Source: Ottelia alismoides (taxonomy: Eukaryota > Streptophyta > Magnoliopsida > Alismatales > Hydrocharitaceae). From it: DNA of 64,000 nucleotides. Location of the stretch: positions 992,001-1,056,000 of the forward strand of contig JAZKJV010000389.1 in NCBI GenBank assembly GCA_037367405.1. The letters run 5' to 3'. The notes below the pieces were generated by a model that saw only the letters and a list, made by a program, of their open reading frames with translations, ran no database searches and was not told the origin of the DNA. This document shows, piece by piece, positions 57,500 to 64,000 of this stretch. Positions within the stretch are counted from its first letter, which is position 1. Each line of letters opens with the position of its first letter. A program made the position numbers and the translations under genes.

Positions 57500-57655
57500 A
57501 GGCGCATGCCTAGCCTCGTCCATTGTCTCAAGACCGCCTCGATCATCCGAGGGCATACACCTCACTAAAACTGTTTGAGGCATCTGTCTCAAAGCTAAAA
57601 GGCCCCACCTCTCTTTGAGGTGTTTATGCCTTGATTGCTCCAAGGCTATCCTTTT
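57500..57655. repeat. GCCTCG-rich remnant, copy 3
   Basis: It has GAGGCGCATGCCTAGCCTCG, CCGCCTCGATCATCCGAGG, GTTTGAGGCATC and TTTGAGGTGTTTATGCCTTG words like copies 1 and 2. No clean terminus. Confidence 0.4.
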
Positions 57656-57659
57656 CAAA

Positions 57660-58560
57660 TAATGGCTATGAATAGTATTAAGCCAGAATTCTTGCCCTCA
57701 GGTCTGAGTACATCTAAAACACATGACTCTCATTCGTCTTTGGCGAATACGGTTCCTTCAAGATATTCCACATTTTATATGATGAATCATAGTACATCAC
57801 CTCATTTGCAACGAGTAATGAATCACTTAGAAGCCGGAAAAACATGCTATTGTCCTTATCCCATGTGGCATATCTACCATCCTTGTCTCCAAGTTTAGCT
57901 TCGGAGAAGATGCGGCTTCCTCTATCCTTTGATTAACATCAAGAAGATCTGCCTCTATCTTTTGATTAACATCAAGAAGATATGTAACCACTGAGCTTGA
58001 TTGTTCGTACATCCTATTGATTTGACCAAATAACAAAGTACTTATCTACTTGTATCCCTCCCTTATGAAAGTTATATTGGAGTTTGCACTCCCAGGAACC
58101 ATCCCCTATGGTAGAGCTGTACACAAAATAAAATGTAAATTAGGTTTGAAGAACCCTAGTACGTGAGTGGCAGTTTCATAATTCTAAGAAAAGAGACCGT
58201 TGTGGAGACCATTGGAAGCTTGATGGTCAACAAGGACATCCTATTGAAAGGTGAACAAAATAGGAAATGCAAATCCGTCATTGGGACGTCATTCCAAGGC
58301 AAGAAAATCCTCGTCTCTTTTGACGGATTTCTGAAATTTGTGTTGAAGGTATGGATGAATTCTCATGTAGTTTATGTTCTCTGTGGCTCAAACGATTGAT
58401 CCTACTGCGGGACATGAAGGGTGAAATTGCATCTCGATTCCATACATGGAGTTCATCACTAATTAGGTAACAATTCCTCACCTTTATCCTTGAGGACATT
58501 GATATTTCAATCGGATTATTCATGATATCAATTTCATGGGGTGATTGAACTTCTTGGAGT
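57660..58560. other. Debris of LTR-element gag, with a 33-bp tandem duplication
   Basis: At 57919-57984 a 33-bp unit (CCTCTATC(C/T)TTTGATTAACATCAAG...) is repeated. On the minus strand it codes an 11-residue repeat (LLDVNQRIEEA / LLDVNQKIEAD), so it arose in coding DNA. At 58190-58240 the plus strand reads RDHWKLDGQQGHP in a mixed frame, like a worn copia gag knuckle (C-W-K-L-H-G-R-P). Neither can be assigned to a complete element. Confidence 0.4.
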
Positions 58561-59840
58561 TTTCCCCAACTCTCGCTGAAGTGATTCCATCTTGTTGTTA
58601 ATTATAGATCCTTGTGATGATTGATATCTATACTCTAATCTTTCTTTTCTTATTGTTCTTAAATGGATGGATTAATGAATGGTTACCAATATCCTCGTTG
58701 GAAATTGATTCAGTGGAGTTTTATGCGCAAATAATGGGCTGGATTAAAGTACACCCATATCTACTTTACCTTTCTAAATCTATCCATGGCAAAGAATATG
58801 ATGAACGAATTATCTGCTTATTAGAGGCGTTTTTTTTCTCAAAACGTTTCCATTAATAACTTAGAAGATTAAGCAACATTCTATATCCTTGAAAGTTTTA
58901 GTGCACGCTGGAACTCAGACTTTTAAATGTCTATGCTTGGGTTCATTAAGAAATTAGTCGTATATTGCGTTAAGTATGAAATATGTTTTTGTGACATTTT
59001 AATGTCAATTGCGTACATTTTGGTTTTTGATGTTGCTACATATTTTCCTTCCATTAATGATATTAACGACGATGTGTTATTGACAACTAACAACACATGC
59101 TTGTCTTATTTTATCCTTTTGTGTCGATGTTCAAAGTTAATTAGTAATGGTGTCCATGTCTCTTGTAATAAGATTCCAACCATTGTACTATATATCGGAT
59201 CGTAGATAATTATTTTCCTGTTATGGTGCAATAATGGTTTGGATTGTTAGCATCCAATATCTTATCTTATTCAACCAATTATTTTACAAATACTGTAATA
59301 AATTTTTATCTAATATAATCATTTCCCTCAAAATTATATCTTAGATTATTACAAAGAAGACAGCTTAGTTTACGTCACAAGCATCCAGTAACAATTAGAA
59401 TTCAATAGTCAACGATTCTTCTTTTATTTGAACAATGTAAACGACTTTTTTTACCAACACCCTATGTGTGCAGTGAACTTCTAATCCATGTTGTTAGATT
59501 ACCAATATAAACTTTAAAGTCATATTTACTCACGTCGATCTATATGAGCCCTATTAAGAAGTGATACAATGGATTATAGAGGATGCAAGCGTAATCTTGC
59601 GGGATTCGGGGCTTCAAAGAAACGATCTATAGATGGATCTTGCACCAGAAAAAGGCATGTCGTCGTGGATATTTTATCGATATCGCTAGAAATCATGGAA
59701 ATGACTACAAAAACTGATTTTTTTTCATAAAATTAACATTGCCAATATTCTTTAATCAATAAATGAGATATAAACGCATGCCCAACACACAGATGCATTT
59801 TGGCACTATTCTTTGTATCTTGTTGATTGGTTTTCAGGAA
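58561..59840. other. Unique 3' part of the intron
   Basis: AT-rich with no recognisable element. It ends in the branch and pyrimidine region before the acceptor (TTTCAGGAAATTTCTGTCCTTGCAG). Confidence 0.5.
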
Positions 59841-59856
59841 ATTTCTGTCCTTGCAG

Positions 59857-60213
59857 GTTGCTGAGCGAGTACTATTCTTGTGGAATAACGATCACATTGA
59901 GAGATTGATTAAACAAAACAGAAAGGTCATATTGCCTATCATCTTCCCGGCTCTTGAGAAGAATGCAAGGCATCACTGGAACCAGGCTGTGCAGAGCCTT
60001 ACGCTGAATGTACGCAAGATTTTCTCTGACCACGACCCCGATCTGTTTGCAGAGTGCGTGCAGAAGTTCCATGTGGATGAAGCCAGAGCCAAGGAATTAA
60101 GATTCAAGCGTGAAGCCAAATGGAAACGCTTGGAGGAGATTGCAGCATCTGAAGTTGCTGGTCATGATTCAATGGCGCCGTCACTTCAGCCTAATCGTGG
60201 GCCTTCTACATAG
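59857..60213 (+). CDS. PP2A B' (B56) regulatory subunit, coding exon 2 (last)
   Basis: This encodes residues 406-523 and the TAG stop. It starts [21 protein letters not shown] straight after the acceptor TTGCAG and continues in phase from SSSHFQ of exon 1. It completes the B56 solenoid ([46 protein letters not shown]). It ends with a charged helix ([21 protein letters not shown]) and a short variable tail ending [11 protein letters not shown]. The total of 523 residues is the usual length for plant B' subunits. No damage is visible. This B' C-terminal part packs against the PP2A catalytic subunit in the holoenzyme, so a transcript ending in the intron would lack an important contact. Confidence 0.96.
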   Translation, partial: VAERVLFLWNNDHIERLIKQNRKVILPIIFPALEKNARHHWNQAVQSLTLNVRKIFSDHDPDLFAECVQKFHVDEARAKELRFKREAKWKRLEEIAASEVAGHDSMAPSLQPNRGPST

Positions 60214-60900
60214 TCTGCCACCAACGTGGCATTATGGATCCCAAAAAGAGGACTCGCTCAATGCCCTTTGTGAGATTATCCACAGGATGCTGAGATTGCT
60301 GCATAATCTCTTAAAATTTTGGGTTGCTGATGCAAGCACATGTAGGAGTCTGGACTGTATTCGGTTACAGGAGAAGCTACGCAATTGCATTTTGGGAAGC
60401 TGTTTGACTTGAAATCTTTAGAGAGAACAAAATTGTTATGTGTTGTATCATTGGCGGCAATCATAAACTGATTCGATTCCCCCCCTCTTAATTGGCAGTG
60501 AATGTGATGATCAAAGGCCTTGATGTTCCCTAACAGGGGAATGCCTATCAAGTTATATATTTCTGCAAAAGGAGTTTGGTGGCAATTAATCTATCAACTG
60601 GCTGGTCTATTTATAACTTTGACAGGTGGTAGTTGGTTTGCAAATATAACTTAAAGGTATGTGGATGGGCCATCTCTATTAGGGATAACATCAAATTCAG
60701 TACATCGAACTATAAATCTTCGATTAAGTTGAAAATATGTTGCAGTATGATTGATTATCTTCAACTACTCATCCCTCCGTTTCTTCGATATTTCTGTTCC
60801 ATTTTCTTTAAGATCCTCGAATATTTATGTTGTGAACCTTGCAAACCTTTATTTTTGATGGGAGATAACTTTATCTAAAAATAAATAATCTCGGAATAAG
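60214..60900 (+). other. 3' UTR region of the PP2A B' gene
   Basis: Non-repetitive sequence after the stop codon. AATAAA signals occur at 60880-60885 and 60956-60961; either could serve polyadenylation, giving a 3' UTR of about 0.7 kb. The end is not determinable from sequence. Confidence 0.5.
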
Positions 60901-60961
60901 GTGGTCATGTCGAAACTATTTTATTGTACTTATTTCTTACTTCTCACACAAACTGAATAAA

Positions 60962-63500
60962 AGAATGACTAACCTTTACTTATTCATTAAAAACCCCAAA
61001 AATGTGATGAACAATGCGTGACAAAAAAAACTATTGTTTCTCTCAAGAAACTACATCATAATGACCAACCCTAAATCCATACACTCCTATGCTAAAGCTA
61101 TTTGTTAGTCAACTTTCGCAAGAGGAGGTGAAGGAGGTAGCGATGGTGGTGGAGGCAACGCCAGGGAGTGAAAATTGCAAAATCTGCAAGTTTTCATTAG
61201 GTGTTTTTATCACTTGTCATTGTAACTCACTAAGGTCAACTTTAAACAAAATTTTATATGAATACTCCTAAAAATATGTATAGGGGATAAATGTAGAAAT
61301 ATCGAACTCAAAGAAACATCTATATATGTAGAGAATATATAGGGTTATAAGTGAAAATGTGCGGGATTAGGTGTATTTTTTGACAATTTGAAATTTAAGT
61401 TTTACTTGATTTTTATTTTGAACTTTTTTGGGTTTATATACAAATGTGAGAATAATGTTGGTATATAATATTTTTGTCTTTTATTTTTGAATTTTATATT
61501 TTTTATTTATTTTCACCGTTTCATAATTTTACTATTATTTTAAATGGATATTTTGACATTAATTTGATTAACTTTGAAAGGTAGGTTCCCAATATTTACA
61601 TATATAGATAATTTCTAGTATAATATATGTAAAGTGGAATATAATAGAACTTTCATTTTCTATTTGTTTAAATTTTTTATTTCATCTGAATCCAAGTTCT
61701 AGAGTTCAAAACCTAAAGAGTTTTCTATGAAATGTATAATATAACTAATATATGCTAAAATATAGGTATTGTAATTTTTTATAATGATCAAAATATGTAT
61801 ATATTCATAAAAATATTTTTTAATGTTTTTGTTAATTCTTGAATTTATAAAATAGCTACGTATATTTTTAAAGAAACCAATATTTATATAATAGCCTATA
61901 CTAGTGGCGTTTATGGTACTTTATGAATTTTTATATATTTTGGGTACTTTATAGCTTTTAGTGTTGTTCTTATTTTATTTATCAAAGGAAAAACAGATTT
62001 TTTAGTTCAAAAAGCTTTGGAGGTTAGTTATGTTGTTATATAAATAATTTATTTTTTAAGAATTATTTCTAAATTCTCTAATTCCTAGGAATTAATAATT
62101 GACCTATAGTAATTGTATATTTAAAATTAAAATAATGAAAATTCTGTCCAAATAATGCAATAAGACTACGCATTGTTAGCTGGGTTACATAGTATAAACC
62201 CCTAAATAGTCATGTCGGATAAGTAAAAAAGAGCAAGAAAATAAATCTCCACTATCTAAGGACCTATATGGAAAAGGTTGCTGAAAATAGGTCAAAGAAG
62301 TCCATAGGACTAATCAGAAATATAAAAAACGCACTACACATTTCCTACAAATGACCCAAAAGGTGAAGGTATTGGCAACAACAGTAGCAAGCTTAGGGAT
62401 TCTGAATGCAATTCATGGCAAATATCTAAGCATTTGTCTTCTTAAAGATTTGGAGGAGCTTGGGTGGAGCTCCTCACGTCATCCTCTTGCTCCATCGTTT
62501 ATTTTGTATATCTTTGAGAAAGAAGTTAATACCGCCCATGCCTTTAGCCACGATGTAGTCTACGTGTATATGATAGCTAAGGTGACATCTATCAAAAGCA
62601 ATGATCACAATGGGTTCACCTTCTCCAATGACCAAGCACAGTTAATTATGTCAATTTGACTTTGATGAATATGTGATTCATTCAGTATCTGATTTTAGGC
62701 CTAATTCTCGAGTAATTTACCCAATAAAACACCTAGTCAACATATCTTGTAATATAAGTAAAATATGCTAACTAACATTCATATGTAATAAGCCATTTTC
62801 ACTAATTTTTAATTAATTCGTCTAAATTTAATAAACAAACTCTATTGTGTAGATAATAATAACATTAATTAAAGAAACAAACCAAAAAATACTAACATGT
62901 ATATCTAACCAATAAAACCAAATCCTAGCTAAGGAGACATATAGTCGTAAAGCTCAATATCTCATCCATACTGTCTCCTATGAAATTCTACTCACTTTTA
63001 ATTTAATGTGCTCTTAATTATCTACCAACAAGACCAAAATCAAAGGAATGTGAGTTCATATATGAAAATTGATCTTTGGGACCAATTTGTATATATTACA
63101 AATAACTGATCTTGACTTTATTATTTTAATTTATTTCTTTTTTATTTGTTTTCTTTGAGTTTTGTTTTAGCTAACCATAAAGAAAGAAAATCCAAAAATA
63201 TCAAAACTAGGAAAAAATGAGATGGTGTGACTCTATATATATATATATCGCACGTATTTTTGGTTTCTTAATTTTATTATGTTTATTTTTATTTCTAGTA
63301 TTTTACGTAATTTTCATTTGTAAATAGTTTCTATTGAAAAACTAAAAATGCAAAACATCGAAAAAGTAGGTATTTTATCCACATGAAATACCTTCCAAAA
63401 ATTGTATCTTGTACATGCACCTTCTTTTAATTTTGAGTCCTTCATGAAAAATATAGATCTCGAGATACATATTTTTCATGTTGACCATCTTTCAATTTGA
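60962..63500. other. AT-rich intergenic DNA
   Basis: About 2.5 kb of very AT-rich DNA with no recognised gene or element. The open reading at 62351-62659 has no recognisable domain. An (AT)n microsatellite lies at about 63233-63249. Confidence 0.5.
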
Positions 63501-64000
63501 TCCCATTTGACTTGTCTATTTCTTGATTTTTTTTCATTTTATGTTTGGTCAAATTCAAGAAACACTTGGCATTCAACCACTAGTCCACCTCACTCCCTAG
63601 TCAAACCCACATCAGCATGGTCCGAACCGCACAAAGGGCTTATTCCCTCACACGTCTCCCAGTCAGAGGAAAGGAGGGACATTGACCTCGGGTCAATACC
63701 CCCTTCCTTCTAGCCGCTACACCCAAAGCACCCAAATCCATCTCAGATCATCCCTTCCTCTGATCCTCTGCCAGTTTCTCCTCCTCACACCTTAGATCCA
63801 CTTTTCTGTAACTGGCAATGACCTCGCATGCAACCCTAAATGCCTTAACATCAACCACCTACCATTATAGTCTTTCTATTTATAAAACCCTCCTTTCCAT
63901 CACATGAACACCCCATCTGTCACTTTGTGAGAGAGATGATAGCTCCTTCTCTGACCTGTTTGACATCGGGAGAATATGTTCTAAGTCGAAAGACTACTGT
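63501..64000 (+). promoter_or_regulatory. Possible promoter or LTR at the right edge
   Basis: The composition shifts from AT-rich to CT-rich. TTCTATTTATAAAACCC (about 63876-63892) is a good TATA box, followed about 30 bp on by a likely start region (CATCACATGAACACC). An ATG at 63936 opens a frame to the window end (MIAPSLTCLTSG). It could be the start of the next gene or an LTR promoter; the sequence stops too soon to tell. Confidence 0.35.

Larger units (their letters stand above)
14637..59856 (+). other. 45.2-kb intron of the PP2A B' gene
   Basis: The donor CAG/GTAACA at 14637 and acceptor TCTGTCCTTGCAG/GTTGC ending at 59856 join SSSHFQ to [12 protein letters not shown]. This is exactly the continuous B56 sequence (HFQVAERAL in animals), with no residue lost or gained. 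Both coding exons are undamaged, which argues that the pair is still spliced together. The intron is filled with at least a dozen transposon insertions in both orientations plus mitochondrial DNA. Alternative: exon 2 could be a displaced partial copy with the true exon elsewhere, but the in-phase fit and a 3' UTR-like tail make this unlikely. Confidence 0.88.

Noticed and set aside
59827..59856. Upstream extension of exon 2 (VFRKFLSLQ)
   Set aside because: Codons before GTT are intron: they end in a splice acceptor TTGCAG and do not match B56, whereas HFQ/VAER joins perfectly.
62351..62659. 102-residue open frame in the 3' intergenic DNA
   Set aside because: No recognisable domain; isolated in AT-rich DNA with no convincing promoter or splice structure.
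1..64000. CRISPR arrays, prokaryotic operons, tRNA or rRNA genes
   Set aside because: None found. Repeats present are transposon ends, minisatellites and microsatellites, and the sequence is plant nuclear DNA.

Overview
The window is nuclear DNA of a flowering plant. The evidence is a plant-type PP2A B' regulatory subunit gene, plant CACTA, hAT, Ty1/copia, L1-type and RTE-type transposable elements, and a piece of plant mitochondrial DNA (nad3-rps12). The species cannot be named from sequence alone. The density of nested, decayed elements and the size of the intron suggest a large, repeat-rich genome.

Layout. 1-12.1 kb is an intergenic repeat block. It holds a decayed CACTA element (terminal motif at 1287, subterminal array of GGGACGGT hairpins, 179-bp tandem repeats, broken tnp2-type transposase to about 5.85 kb) and a 5'-truncated, inactive copia element ending near 12.1 kb. 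From about 12.1 kb comes the promoter and 5' UTR of the only convincing host gene, a PP2A B' (B56) subunit. Its first coding exon is 13422-14636. The protein continues in phase 0 at 59857-60213, giving 523 residues in all. The two coding exons are separated by an intron of 45,220 bp that makes up about 70% of the window.

Inside the intron, in order: a truncated RTE (15056-16177); a near full-length RTE with a perfect 19-bp target duplication (17008-20340); a short antisense L1 tail; a large sense L1 (about 21.5-34.3 kb) interrupted by a mitochondrial nad3-rps12 insert, a complete young copia element (26187-31359) and a hAT-like element (31706-32866); a diverged repeat family split by a near full-length antisense L1 (35899-41768) and by a third copia element (43679-49140); an antisense copia gag remnant with a primer binding site; two more L1 fragments; a perfect 406-bp hAT MITE; and scattered debris. 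Exon 2, the 3' UTR and about 3.7 kb of AT-rich intergenic DNA follow. The right edge shows a TATA motif that may belong to a next gene or to an LTR.

The most notable points are the intact B' gene carried across a 45-kb repeat-filled intron, and the mitochondrial insert. Its nad3 has T at every C-to-U editing position I can recall, while the adjoining rps12 keeps C at a usual editing site. No prokaryotic features, CRISPR arrays, tRNA or rRNA genes were seen.
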